NCBI GenBank assembly: GCA_964398055.1
Contig: CAYNLK010000050.1
Span: 1 to 43,428, forward strand
Origin: CAYNLK01 sp964398055
GTDB lineage: Bacteria > Chloroflexota > Anaerolineae > 4572-78 > J111
Direction: 5' to 3'
Length of the DNA stretch: 43,428 nt
This document shows positions 8,424 through 17,379 of this stretch, in pieces (position 1 is the stretch's first letter; every line of letters begins with the position of its first letter). The position numbers were made by a program, and so were the translations under genes. Under the pieces are notes generated by a model. It worked only from the letters and a program-made list of their open reading frames with translations. It did no database searches and had not been told where the DNA came from.

Positions 8424-11004
8424 CGGTTGCCACAACTTCAATGGGACCAATTGTCAGATGAGTCACCTCGGTCATCTGCCCTTTTTCCACCAATGGCAAC
8501 GAGACCGCTGATTCACCTACCGGCAGGTAAAGTCCTACCAGTAGATAATAGACGCCTGGCGGGGCATCTGGCGAAATCGACACGCTATAGGTATCGGGCA
8601 CAATTTCACCCGACGCCCATAGCATTGTACTGTAAACATCCTGCGCCCGGCGATCTTGCCCGCCCCACTGCCGGCCGTCTGGACCTATGAGATGGTTGAA
8701 GAACACCAAATCCGCGCCGATGGTTCTAAGCGCCTGCCAGTAGAGCGTTACCGGCAGGGCGTCCCCCGGCTCAAACTGCGTTTGAGGCAAATCATAGCCC
8801 AATAGCCCTACATACCCGGCAAAATTGGCCGACACGGGCTGCGACATCGAGGGGATATCAAAGCGCCGCGCTTCGGTTTTGACCGCCAGCAGAGGGGCTG
8901 TCTCAGCCTGGGCCAGTAGCGTCTCACCCCGCCTCTGCTCCAGCCGCAGCCGATATTCCCCGCCAGGGAAACTGGGCGCTATTCTAAAATTATAGACCCG
9001 CCCGGTCCGGTCAACCGGCTCGTGAGTCTGCCCAATCGGATCGATCAGACTCAACCGCATCTCATCATTCAACACGTCTTGAGTGGAGATGACGATAGTG
9101 GCGTTCTCGCCATACACGGGCAGGTTATCGTCAGGCTGCTCGTCATGCCAGAAGGTGTAACCGATGGGGCGCCTGGCCAGGTCCAGGATGTCGCCAGGTG
9201 GGGCAGAGGCAGGGGCCAGAGTAACTGACCCCAAGGCCAGGGGGTCTTCCTGAGAGGAAGGGATAGGCTTCAGTTCATCCAGCAACCGCAACTGGAGCCA
9301 ATAATCTCCTGCCGGCAGTCCGGCAATGGGCAGCCTGATCACGTCCCGGATGCGGTCGCCGGGCAGCCAGGCCCGTGTAGGATAACGGCCGTTGAGCGGC
9401 TGCCCAATCCACCGGGATTGGGGTTGGCCGGCCTCATCCAGCAGAGTCAATTCCACCTGGTAATCCTCGTTAGGCGAGGCTTCGGTACGCCAAAGCAGGG
9501 TAACCTGCAACAGTCCATTTTCGGCTCGGGTATCGTAGCCGATCAAGGTCAAGTTTTGGAACTCGGCGATGACCTGTTCCCCGGCCGCAACCGGCACCGT
9601 CTGAATGGGGAAGCGGTTGATCTGTCGATCCAAAGTTGCGGCCACAGTCTGGCCTAGATAAATCCCGGCCAACGCCAGGAGCAGGGTCGTCAGCCGGCCC
9701 GCTGACAGCCAGCTCCGCAAGCCCAGCACCAGCAGCACCAGCATGGCGGCGCCCGCGGGGAAGAGGATATGCTGGCTCATCGCGGTGGAGGCTGAACCGG
9801 AAAAGACAAAGCGCAGTAACGGTAAGAACAGCAGCAGGCCAATATGCACCACTAACAACAATATCCACAAACGGCTCGACTCCGGTTCTTGCCGCCAGCG
9901 CCACACCAACCCGACCAGCGCCAAACTACACAATAGCAGCATCAACCAACCCAGCCAACCCTGTCCCCAGACACCAGTAAAAAAATACCAGCCCCACTGC
10001 CAAAAACTGTCACTCTGCCGGGCAAAGTTATCAATACCGATGTCACCACTGCTGGCCAAACCGGCAATCTGCAGCGAGGTGCGGCCGCTCCCATCGCCAA
10101 TCAACACCGGGCTAACCAGTCCCCAGAACCAGCCCTGGCCGGCAATCTGATTGAAATATAGGCCGACATAAAGGAGCCACAGCCCAAAGGTTACGGTTAG
10201 CCCCAACCCAACCAGAGCCAGCCGGCCCAAGCCAGTCTGCCACTTCCACCGGCGGCGATAGGCCAGCCAGAGAACGAGAACCGGCAGGATTGGCAGCAGA
10301 CTCCAGACAGTCTGCCGGGTTGCTGCGGCCAAGCCCAATAACAGCCCCAGGCCCACATAGAGCCAGTTGCACTCCGGCCGGCTGATGGCATAAAAAAGCA
10401 AGCCAAAGTAAGCGGCCATTAGGGCGCCGGTCAACGACTCGTAGCCGGCAACTCCGCTGATGTAAACATAGGTTGATAAGAAGCCCAGAATTGCCACTGC
10501 GCTCAAAGCCAGCCAGGGATAATCCGGCCAAACGGCCCGAAGCAGTCCATAGGTCAGGGCTAAGCCGAGCAACCCGCCGCCCAGCGAGACCCAACGTCCC
10601 AGATACCACAGCAACACTTCTCCCTGCCACGGGTCTTCGGTCCAGATCAAGCGCCAACCCTTTACATTTTGAAGGCCGGTCACCAGTTTCAGGCGGATAT
10701 TGTCCCGGGTTAGTTTCAGGTGTGGCGGCGACTCTAAATCCAAGCCCCGCCCGATTAGCCCGGCAATGAGATAATAGAGCGGCGGCAGATCGGCTTTGTA
10801 GCCTGCCTCCAACCGTTCCGCCTCATCCAACGGCAAGCGACCGTATTGGGCTACAAACCGAATAAAGGAAAAATGGGCTACCTCGTCCGGCCCCTCAGCA
10901 GAGGTCAGGCTGACGTAGATGCCTAAAGCCATGAAAACGATGACCAGGCCCCATTGCGCCAGCCGCAGAGAAAGGGTAGAAAATCGGGCTAGATCGGTCC
11001 GCAT
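8410..11004 (-). CDS. GT-C membrane glycosyltransferase with three C-terminal beta modules
   Basis: 864 residues from the ATG at 11004, preferred over an adjacent in-frame TTG because it forms a TGATG one-base overlap with the upstream stop. The first hydrophobic segment (about 18-36) is followed by EGPDEVAHFSF, carrying the D-E pair and H, and by ADLPPLYYL. About ten membrane segments run to residue 465. Three beta modules follow at about 475-590, 600-720 and 730-860. The final one has LPVTLYWQAL, STMLWASGEIV and PPGVYYLLVGLY. Unlike its larger neighbours, it carries no obvious short-repeat insertions, so it is a useful reference for the uninterrupted loop lengths. The 3' end overlaps the next gene. 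It probably transfers a sugar from a polyprenyl-phosphate donor at the outer face; donor and acceptor cannot be read from sequence. Confidence 0.8.
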   Translation of the reverse strand: MRTDLARFSTLSLRLAQWGLVIVFMALGIYVSLTSAEGPDEVAHFSFIRFVAQYGRLPLDEAERLEAGYKADLPPLYYLIAGLIGRGLDLESPPHLKLTRDNIRLKLVTGLQNVKGWRLIWTEDPWQGEVLLWYLGRWVSLGGGLLGLALTYGLLRAVWPDYPWLALSAVAILGFLSTYVYISGVAGYESLTGALMAAYFGLLFYAISRPECNWLYVGLGLLLGLAAATRQTVWSLLPILPVLVLWLAYRRRWKWQTGLGRLALVGLGLTVTFGLWLLYVGLYFNQIAGQGWFWGLVSPVLIGDGSGRTSLQIAGLASSGDIGIDNFARQSDSFWQWGWYFFTGVWGQGWLGWLMLLLCSLALVGLVWRWRQEPESSRLWILLLVVHIGLLLFLPLLRFVFSGSASTAMSQHILFPAGAAMLVLLVLGLRSWLSAGRLTTLLLALAGIYLGQTVAATLDRQINRFPIQTVPVAAGEQVIAEFQNLTLIGYDTRAENGLLQVTLLWRTEASPNEDYQVELTLLDEAGQPQSRWIGQPLNGRYPTRAWLPGDRIRDVIRLPIAGLPAGDYWLQLRLLDELKPIPSSQEDPLALGSVTLAPASAPPGDILDLARRPIGYTFWHDEQPDDNLPVYGENATIVISTQDVLNDEMRLSLIDPIGQTHEPVDRTGRVYNFRIAPSFPGGEYRLRLEQRRGETLLAQAETAPLLAVKTEARRFDIPSMSQPVSANFAGYVGLLGYDLPQTQFEPGDALPVTLYWQALRTIGADLVFFNHLIGPDGRQWGGQDRRAQDVYSTMLWASGEIVPDTYSVSISPDAPPGVYYLLVGLYLPVGESAVSLPLVEKGQMTEVTHLTIGPIEVVATDGQP

Positions 11005-14000
11005 CAACGGGTGAACTCCAACGTTATCAGCGTGACGGCCTGTTCAGGCTGGCCGGGTACAGCTAGCCGGGCGCCGCTATCAAAGTTGTACAGGCCCACT
11101 ACCAGCCGATACAGCCCCGCCGGGAGGTCAAGCGGCACGGGCAGAATTACTTCGTCGGCGATGATCTCACCAGGCTCCCACAGGCTGGTGGGATAAATAC
11201 CCTCAAGCGGCGGCTGGTCCTTTTGAGCGACGATCGCCCCGGCCTCATTACGTAGATGGATAAAAGTGGTGTAATCCAGCGGCAGCGGCGACTCGACTTG
11301 CCAGTAGAGCGTCAGTTTTAAGTTTTGAGTGCTGAGTTTTGAGTTTTGAACTGGTTGGTTGGCGTCATCGGTCAGGTCGTAACCGAGCAGGGTGAGATTG
11401 GGGCCGTCGCCGAAGGGTTGGGCCAGACTGACCTGGGGCTTGGCTGTGGCGATGGTCCAACCCGGCGGCGTCGGGCCGATTTTGAGCGGGCCGATGGTGA
11501 CACTGGTAGCCTCGATGGGCTGGTCGTCCCGCACCAGCGGCAGGGAGACAGCCTGGCCGTTCACCTCTTGGTACAGCCCCACGTTGAGATAATAAATCCC
11601 GGCAGGCGCATCCGCGTCGACCGGCGCGCCAAAAGGATCGACCACGATTTCGCCGGGGGCCCAGTAAAGCGTCCTGTAACCTTCCCGGGGCAGGCGATCC
11701 CGCCCGCCGTGGCTGGTCTGATCGGCGGCCAGCAACCTGACAAAGATAGTGTAATCGTAGCCCATCCAGTCGAGTGCCTGCCAGTAGAGCGTGATGGGGA
11801 TGCCGCCGCCGGGTTCGGCTCGATTGGCGCCCAAATTGTAACCCAGCAACCTGACCTGGTTGGCAAAGTTGGCCTCGACTACCCCCCCCAACCCTTCCTG
11901 ATAGGGCGGCGGATCAGGGAGGCTAAAGCGACGGGACCACAGGTCGCTCACCTGAACGAATCGCTCGCCCTGATAGAATTGGCCATTGGAGCTAACGCCG
12001 CGCAAGGCATAAACGCCGGGAGGCCAATCTGGCCCCACTATAAAGATAGCTTGATATTCGGCTTGAACTACCGGAGCAAAAGTTGGTCCGCCAGCCGCGC
12101 TGGCCTCAGCCTGAGTCAATTGTATATTTTGGGGTGGATTGGACAAGGCCGGATTAACCGTCACCAATATAGTTTCACGCTCTCGGAATGGCTGCTGGGT
12201 CGTCAAGGGACGGCCATTTTGCCACAGAGTATAGAGGGAGGCTTTGGCCGAGTCTAAGGCTGAAGCTGAAACCGAGGCAGGGGCTGAGGCAGGGGCTGGC
12301 AGCAGCGGGGGCAAGGTGATAGAGCCTACAATCAAGGGGACGGGTAGGGCAGGTAAAGGCCGGCCGGGGAGAGTCTGGGCAGTTGGTTTGAGGTCAAGCT
12401 GCAGGCGATAATCGTCGCCTGGCAGATAGCCTACCGGCAGCCAGACCGTGTCCCGGATGATGTCTCCCACATCCCAGGCGCGGGTGGGATATCGACCGTT
12501 GGCCGAGTAACCCAGCCATTGCGCACGCCGATTGCCGGCGGAGTCAATCAGACTGGCTTCGGTCAGAAAGTCGACCGGGCTGACTGCCGTGGCCTGCCAG
12601 AGCAGGTCGAGCCGTAGCAAACCGTTATCCTCGAGCTGCTGGGTGTAACCAACCAGAGTGACGTAGTCATTGAACGGCCGGTCGAATTGATGGACAGCCT
12701 GAGCTTTGGCCTGGGGTACGGTACGCACCGGCAGCAGGGGCAGGTAGGCCCAGCTCATATACCACAGTTGGACACTACTCCAGCTCAGTAAAAAGAGACC
12801 GGGCAGGAGAGGGGCGAAGCGTGAAGCGTAAAGCGTGAAGGGTGAAGCGTGAAGCGTAAAGCGTAAATAGTCCGACGTGTTACGTTTAACGGGTTGCGAT
12901 TGACCTGCAACTTGTGACTTGCGACTTGCAACCTGCGACTGGCGATTGGCGACTGCTTCACTCAAGCCCCAGGTCAACAGGATGGCGAAGGCTGCGGCCG
13001 CCTGGAACATTACGTGGCGCCCCTGGGCGGTGTCGGCCAGGCTGAAGGTAGCAGCGTAGCGCAGCAGGGGCAGGATGAAGGCGGCGGCAAGATGGAGCAG
13101 GAGCAGCGATAGGATCAGGCGGGGAGCGGGGAGCGTATCTTTGATTTTGCCGCGGTCGGCGGTCTGTTCCGAGCTTGGCGAATGGGCCGGTGGCCTGCCC
13201 TGAGCCTGGCGAATGAGTTGGCGGTCGTTCCGCCAGGCCAGGATCAGGCCGTAAGCCGCCGTCAGGCACAGCGCCAGAGCTGCCAGTAATCCCACCAGCC
13301 CCAACGGCTGGTAGCCCTCGATGCCGACTACCCAGAAGGTGCGGAAGAAAATCGCCAGCCATTCCCAGGGCGGGCCGGAGTCGAGATTCTCGATGGCCGC
13401 GGTAAAGCCGGCCTGCCCGCCGGTGAGGAAGCTCAACAGCCGATTGGTGGTGGCGTCGCTGGCATCGGCGGCGATGAGCGGGCGCAACAGGCCGGTCCAC
13501 GGGCCGTCCTGGGCTACGGTATTGAACTGGTAGACCACGAAGCCAAACCACAGGCTGATGACGGCCAGGGTTGTTAACCAGCTTATCCCAATCGAGCGCC
13601 ACCAAAACTTCCAACGTGCTGCTGATGGGATGCTACGGGCAAAAACGGCAATCAACCCCAAGCCAACGGCTGCTTCCAGAGGTAAGATCAGGGCGCTGAG
13701 TTTGGTCAGAATAGCCAGCCCGGCGAAAAGACCGAGGAGAACGGCGTAGAGCGTGAGGCGGGGAGCGGGCGGAGGATTAGCGATCAACTCTCCATTCGCC
13801 AGGTTGGCTTTGCAGGTTCGTTCATTCGCTATTCGGATATTCGCTACACTTGCCCTGGCGGTTCTTAGTAAAACCCACAGGAATAGAGCCGAGAAAAAGG
13901 CCAGGGTGGTTTCATAGTTGAGCATCGAGCCGGTTAAGACAAAACGGGGGGTGAAGGCGACGATGGCGGCCGCGGCAATAGGAAGAATAAATTGGGAATT

Positions 14001-14597
14001 GTGCACGGTGAATGGTGAATGGTGAATGTGGGGTTGAGCCGGTTTGGAAGCGGTGGTCGGCGGTCGGCCCGCGGCGGTCATATTAAAAACCTCACGGGCC
14101 ATAGAAAAGGTGACAGTCACGGTAGCAGCGCCAAATAAAATAGCCAGCCAGCGACCGGTGTGCCAGCGCAATACCTCGGCCCGGTAAGGCCATAGCTCAT
14201 CCTCGGTGTTGTAAAGCCCCCAGGCGTGACGAGTCCGCTCGATGAGCTGGCGGCGGGGGTGATCGCTGACTCGTTTGAGATAGGGCGGGCCGGCCGGATC
14301 GACCAGGCTGGCCGGGATGGCAGCCAGCAGGTGATAGAGCGGCGGCTGGTCCGATTTGTAGCTGGCCTGGTCGCGCTCGGCGGTGTTGAGCGGCAGGCGG
14401 CCGTGTTCGGCGATGAAGCGGACGTACTCATAGTGGGCCAACTCATCGGGGCCGGTGGTCAGCGGAGCCAGGCTGGCGTGGGCCAGGGCAACAAAGAGGT
14501 ATAGCAGTAGGAGAAGAGTTAAAGCCCAATTATCAGTTTTGAATTTTGAGTTTTGAGTTTTTTCACTCACTGGATCGGGCAACTTTGCGCTCAACAA
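11004..14597 (-). CDS. GT-C membrane glycosyltransferase with four beta modules and several repeat-coded loops
   Basis: Up to 1197 residues. The start is uncertain: TTG at 14597 is the longest, GTG at 14570 is the next candidate, and neither has a convincing ribosome binding site. The loop TTGPDELAHYEY carries the D-E pair and H, followed by SDQPPLYHLL. Repeat-coded segments occur at the N-terminus (14533-14565), in the loop after AREVFN (13991-14030), before the last membrane segment (12811-12955) and just before the LTLYWQ strand of module 4 (11311-11350). Beta modules sit at about 630-745, 780-860, 885-1020 and 1050-1190. A near-consensus promoter lies upstream and an intrinsic terminator hairpin sits directly before the start, so expression may be attenuated. 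First gene of the second minus-strand unit. Confidence 0.8.
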   Translation of the reverse strand: MLSAKLPDPVSEKTQNSKFKTDNWALTLLLLLYLFVALAHASLAPLTTGPDELAHYEYVRFIAEHGRLPLNTAERDQASYKSDQPPLYHLLAAIPASLVDPAGPPYLKRVSDHPRRQLIERTRHAWGLYNTEDELWPYRAEVLRWHTGRWLAILFGAATVTVTFSMAREVFNMTAAGRPPTTASKPAQPHIHHSPFTVHNSQFILPIAAAAIVAFTPRFVLTGSMLNYETTLAFFSALFLWVLLRTARASVANIRIANERTCKANLANGELIANPPPAPRLTLYAVLLGLFAGLAILTKLSALILPLEAAVGLGLIAVFARSIPSAARWKFWWRSIGISWLTTLAVISLWFGFVVYQFNTVAQDGPWTGLLRPLIAADASDATTNRLLSFLTGGQAGFTAAIENLDSGPPWEWLAIFFRTFWVVGIEGYQPLGLVGLLAALALCLTAAYGLILAWRNDRQLIRQAQGRPPAHSPSSEQTADRGKIKDTLPAPRLILSLLLLHLAAAFILPLLRYAATFSLADTAQGRHVMFQAAAAFAILLTWGLSEAVANRQSQVASRKSQVAGQSQPVKRNTSDYLRFTLHASPFTLYASRFAPLLPGLFLLSWSSVQLWYMSWAYLPLLPVRTVPQAKAQAVHQFDRPFNDYVTLVGYTQQLEDNGLLRLDLLWQATAVSPVDFLTEASLIDSAGNRRAQWLGYSANGRYPTRAWDVGDIIRDTVWLPVGYLPGDDYRLQLDLKPTAQTLPGRPLPALPVPLIVGSITLPPLLPAPASAPASVSASALDSAKASLYTLWQNGRPLTTQQPFRERETILVTVNPALSNPPQNIQLTQAEASAAGGPTFAPVVQAEYQAIFIVGPDWPPGVYALRGVSSNGQFYQGERFVQVSDLWSRRFSLPDPPPYQEGLGGVVEANFANQVRLLGYNLGANRAEPGGGIPITLYWQALDWMGYDYTIFVRLLAADQTSHGGRDRLPREGYRTLYWAPGEIVVDPFGAPVDADAPAGIYYLNVGLYQEVNGQAVSLPLVRDDQPIEATSVTIGPLKIGPTPPGWTIATAKPQVSLAQPFGDGPNLTLLGYDLTDDANQPVQNSKLSTQNLKLTLYWQVESPLPLDYTTFIHLRNEAGAIVAQKDQPPLEGIYPTSLWEPGEIIADEVILPVPLDLPAGLYRLVVGLYNFDSGARLAVPGQPEQAVTLITLEFTR
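11311..11350. repeat. AGTTTTG-type repeat before the module 4 strand
   Basis: Degenerate GAGTTTT heptads encode the NSKLSTQNLKL linker just before LTLYWQ. Shorter relatives occur at 5348-5372 and 17695-17722. Confidence 0.6.
12811..12955. repeat. in-gene heptad repeats GCGTGAA/GCGTAAA and TTGCGAC
   Basis: Two different heptad arrays (12811-12868 and 12894-12955) lie side by side in the loop before the last membrane segment. They encode RQSQVASRKSQVAG and FTLHASPFTLYASRF-like sequence. Confidence 0.8.
13991..14030. repeat. in-gene GGTGAAT heptad repeat
   Basis: GGTGAAT units encode HHSPFTVHNSQF in the loop after AREVFN, the same loop as the insertions at 7771-7930 and 23096-23166 in paralogues. 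Confidence 0.75.
14533..14565. repeat. TTTTGAG heptad repeat at the gene start
   Basis: TTTTGAG units on the plus strand encode the N-terminal KTQNSKFKT of the GT-C protein, close to the ambiguous start codon. Confidence 0.65.
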
Positions 14598-14603
14598 GCC
14601 AGC

Positions 14604-14629
14604 AAAATAAAGGCCGGCACGCGCCGACC
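14604..14629 (-). terminator. intrinsic terminator hairpin
   Basis: On the minus strand, GGTCGGC and GCCGGCC form a seven-base stem (one G-U pair) around a four-base loop, followed immediately by TTTATTTT. It can end transcripts from the gene at 14698-17379. It also lies between the promoter at 14658-14686 and the next gene start, which makes it a possible attenuator. Confidence 0.65.
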
Positions 14630-14657
14630 CCGTGTTAATGACTTTAGACTACAGGGC

Positions 14658-14686
14658 ATTATATCACCCAAGTTAAGGGGTGACAA
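14658..14686 (-). promoter_or_regulatory. near-consensus sigma-70-type promoter
   Basis: The minus strand reads TTGTCA, 17 bases, TATAAT. The -10 is a perfect consensus and the -35 has one mismatch. The spacer contains a CACCC-N8-GGGTG inverted repeat (14665-14682) that could be an operator. The expected transcript starts near 14650 and meets the terminator hairpin about 20 bases later, before reaching the gene at 14597. Confidence 0.65.
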
Positions 14687-14697
14687 AAGCAAAAGAA

Positions 14698-17379
14698 TTA
14701 CTCAACTACAAAAAAATTGACTAATTCAGTAAAATCACCGCCGGAGGCAACCGGTAGTCGCTGGCCGGTCTCAAAATCATAGAAGCCGGTGATAAGGCGA
14801 TAGTCGCCGGGGGGCAGGCCGCCGTCGGGCAAAGGTAGTTCGAAAGTATCGGTGATGAATTCGCCGGGGGACCACAGGGAGGTGGGATAGAGGCCGTTGA
14901 AAGGCTGGCTGTCCCAACTGCTGACGACTTCGCCGTGTTCGTTCAGCAGTTGCAGAAAAACGGTGTAAGGCCGGTCGGTGGGGTGGAGAGCTTGCCAGTG
15001 AAAGACGACAGGTAATTGTGAATTGTGAATAGTGAATGATGAATGGCGAATTTCTGGCAGGGTGACGCCGGTAAGTTGGATTGAGTCGGCAAAGGCGGCG
15101 GAGAGGGGGATAGCTGGTTGGCGAGGATCGCGCCCGTCGGGATCGGGAGAAACATAGAAGAGACCGAGTTCCACCTGATCTAGCGGGGCCGCTGTTTCGC
15201 TATTCGCCCACTCGCCTATTTGCAGAGGCAGGCGCTGACCGGTGGCATCGTCAAAGAAGCCCAGGCGGATCAGGTAAGGGCCGGGTGGGGTGTTAGGGCC
15301 GAGCCAGAGAGTGTGCTGAGTGGGCAGGATGCCGTGCGGCCGCCAGCGGTACATATCTTCGCGGAAAGCCTCGCCTTCCCATTGATTGATGGGCTTTCCG
15401 GCAGCGTCGATGATTTGTAGGAAGAGGCGATAATCAAAGGTCTGGTCGGTCAGGCTGCGCCAGTACAGGTTCAGAGTAATCGGCCGGCCGGGCTGGATGA
15501 TTTCAGGGGTGACTTCGTAACCAACCAGTTGGGCCAAATTGGTCCAGGTAATCTTGACTGTCCGTTGCGGTTCAGTTCGGGTGAACATGGGCGACAGCGG
15601 GGTCGTGTCGGTGAGGCTGCGCCAGTGGGCCAACTCTCGGTCAAAACGATCCCGATAGATAGCCGGTTCTAGCTCTGCTTCAAGTCTGGCCAGCTCGGCT
15701 TGTTCGTTGGCGCGGGGCGGCCGGGAGACATAGGCTACCCCCAGCCCATCACTCCCTTGCGCCAACCAAACCAGCGTGGGTAACTCCGGAATATTGGCCA
15801 CGTTCAGCATGCGGAAATTGTTTGGCAGGGTCACCAAATGGGCCGGCCCGCTCAGGGTTGGCGGCGGTGGTTGTTCGGTGAAATGATCGTGCAGCAGATA
15901 GCGGGTCGTGGGATGAATATAGAGGTGGAAAGGAATAATCACCGGCGTTTCCTGGCTCTGGGCCATGACCTCATTGACAAAATCAACCAGCGGGCCATTA
16001 TACTCGACATAAGTTTCTTCGCGATTGGCCCAACGATAGAAGTAGTCGTAACAAGTTAAGCCAGCCTCAATGATTATGACAAGAGTCAGGATCAAGGCAA
16101 GGAGCGAGGAGCGGAGAACGAGGATCGGCGAGCGAGCCGGGAGGAGGTTGGCCGTAATCCGCAGCAGGTACCAGGCTACGTAGTTCAAGCCGATGGCAAA
16201 AATGATGTAGTAAATCGGCAAGAGCGCGGAGAGGCGCAGTGCATGCACCGGCGGTACGGACACAAGCGCCGGCAGGTAAAGGGTCAGCAAGGCGACAACC
16301 AGGAAAAGACAGGCGGGTTGCCGGCGGCGTAGCCGGCGCAGACAAACAAATAAGCCGGGCCAGAAACCGAGCCAACCCAACCAGCCCAGCATCGGCCGGC
16401 CCTGGAAATTATGCCGCCACCCAGGGTCGCCGCCATCAATGAAGAGACACACGGCCTGAGAGAGGTGCAGAAACAGTTCAGCGGTGGAATCGGGGGCAAA
16501 GAGGACGTCACCGGTGCGGGCGGAAAACTGTTCAGGGTTTTGATAAAAAAACCAGCCCAACGGGGCAAAGACAAGAGCCGAGACGACGGCCATCAGGATT
16601 AGACCCAGCCAGAGAGTGGCCGGTGAGAGGGAGAGCACTTGTGTCAACTTAAGCTCGGACATTCCTTTGGGGGCGCGGCTGGTCCCCGCCCCTGATAGAG
16701 GGGTGTCTTCTCCTCCCTCCCTGGTAGGGGAGGAGGCAACCGAAGAGGGGTGACTGGCGGTCGACGAGCGGCGATTAAAAAAATAGATAACCGGCCAGGC
16801 CAGGGCAAACAGGCCAAAAACTAACGGCAAAACCCGGGCCGCCAGGTAAGTATACTGGCTCAAACCCAGCCCCACCCCGGCCAGGGCCAGCCACCGGAAC
16901 GATTTTTCTGACCAACCCCGCCAAAAGGCATAAAATACAAAGGCGGCCGCCAATGGCAGCAAGATGCCGCGAAAACCACTCCGGCTCAAATCAATATGCC
17001 AGAACGAGACAGCCAGCCCGGCCGCAGCCAGGTAAGGTAACCAGTACGACCATGCCGCGCCGCGCCCCAGGCGCCTGGCCAGGGCATAGGTCAGGGCGAT
17101 GGTCAACACGCCCAATACCGGGCCAAGCAAGCGCGAGGTTAGCGGTTTGGCGCCGAACAACCAAATCAACGGGACTTGCAGGTAGATAAAGATCGGCTCG
17201 CGACCGTTGTTGCCGGCAAAGAAGATACGCCACGGCCCACCATCGAGCAGCCAGGTTGCATCCATGGAGTAATAGGCTTCGTCGTACCACAGGCCGGGTG
17301 GAATTTGGGGCAATTGCCAAACTCGCAGGAAAAAAGCGGTCAGCACGACGGCTAACAGGGCCAGGCGAGGTTTGGTCAT
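14698..17379 (-). CDS. GT39/ArnT-like GT-C glycosyltransferase with two beta modules
   Basis: 893 residues. It differs from its neighbours in having the classical PMT/ArnT-like start: a membrane segment (7-22) then GLWYDEAYYSMD with D33-E34, and GNNGREPIFIYL near residue 57. This places it closer to mainstream family 39/83 glycosyltransferases that use polyprenyl-phosphate sugars. About eleven hydrophobic segments extend to roughly residue 440. After a globular stretch come two beta modules at about 605-735 and 750-890. The last has YPTSLWSPGEFITD and PPGDYRLITGFYD. Inserted low-complexity segments occur around 16655-16752 (between membrane segments) and 15011-15051 (just before the VVFHWQAL strand). 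The ATG overlaps the upstream stop by four bases (ATGA). A terminator follows downstream, so it is the last gene of the first minus-strand unit. Confidence 0.85.
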   Translation of the reverse strand: MTKPRLALLAVVLTAFFLRVWQLPQIPPGLWYDEAYYSMDATWLLDGGPWRIFFAGNNGREPIFIYLQVPLIWLFGAKPLTSRLLGPVLGVLTIALTYALARRLGRGAAWSYWLPYLAAAGLAVSFWHIDLSRSGFRGILLPLAAAFVFYAFWRGWSEKSFRWLALAGVGLGLSQYTYLAARVLPLVFGLFALAWPVIYFFNRRSSTASHPSSVASSPTREGGEDTPLSGAGTSRAPKGMSELKLTQVLSLSPATLWLGLILMAVVSALVFAPLGWFFYQNPEQFSARTGDVLFAPDSTAELFLHLSQAVCLFIDGGDPGWRHNFQGRPMLGWLGWLGFWPGLFVCLRRLRRRQPACLFLVVALLTLYLPALVSVPPVHALRLSALLPIYYIIFAIGLNYVAWYLLRITANLLPARSPILVLRSSLLALILTLVIIIEAGLTCYDYFYRWANREETYVEYNGPLVDFVNEVMAQSQETPVIIPFHLYIHPTTRYLLHDHFTEQPPPPTLSGPAHLVTLPNNFRMLNVANIPELPTLVWLAQGSDGLGVAYVSRPPRANEQAELARLEAELEPAIYRDRFDRELAHWRSLTDTTPLSPMFTRTEPQRTVKITWTNLAQLVGYEVTPEIIQPGRPITLNLYWRSLTDQTFDYRLFLQIIDAAGKPINQWEGEAFREDMYRWRPHGILPTQHTLWLGPNTPPGPYLIRLGFFDDATGQRLPLQIGEWANSETAAPLDQVELGLFYVSPDPDGRDPRQPAIPLSAAFADSIQLTGVTLPEIRHSSFTIHNSQLPVVFHWQALHPTDRPYTVFLQLLNEHGEVVSSWDSQPFNGLYPTSLWSPGEFITDTFELPLPDGGLPPGDYRLITGFYDFETGQRLPVASGGDFTELVNFFVVE
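15011..15051. repeat. AATTGTG/AATGGCG heptad repeat
   Basis: Heptads such as AATTGTG, AATAGTG and AATGATG encode RHSSFTIHNSQL directly before the beta-module strand VVFHWQAL. Confidence 0.75.
16655..16752. repeat. palindrome-rich insertion in the ArnT-like gene
   Basis: Contains CTCCTCCC (16710-16717) facing GGGAGGAG (16728-16735), and AGAGGGGTG twice. It lies between membrane-segment codons and encodes a Ser/Gly/Arg-rich loop. Confidence 0.6.

Noticed and set aside
8424..8450. TTG start extending the GT-C gene into its upstream neighbour
   Set aside because: Adds only nine residues, no ribosome binding site, and an ATG lies at 8423.
11346..12257. 303-codon plus-strand open frame opposite a GT-C gene
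   Set aside because: Antisense shadow favoured by high GC; no start signal and no recognisable domain.
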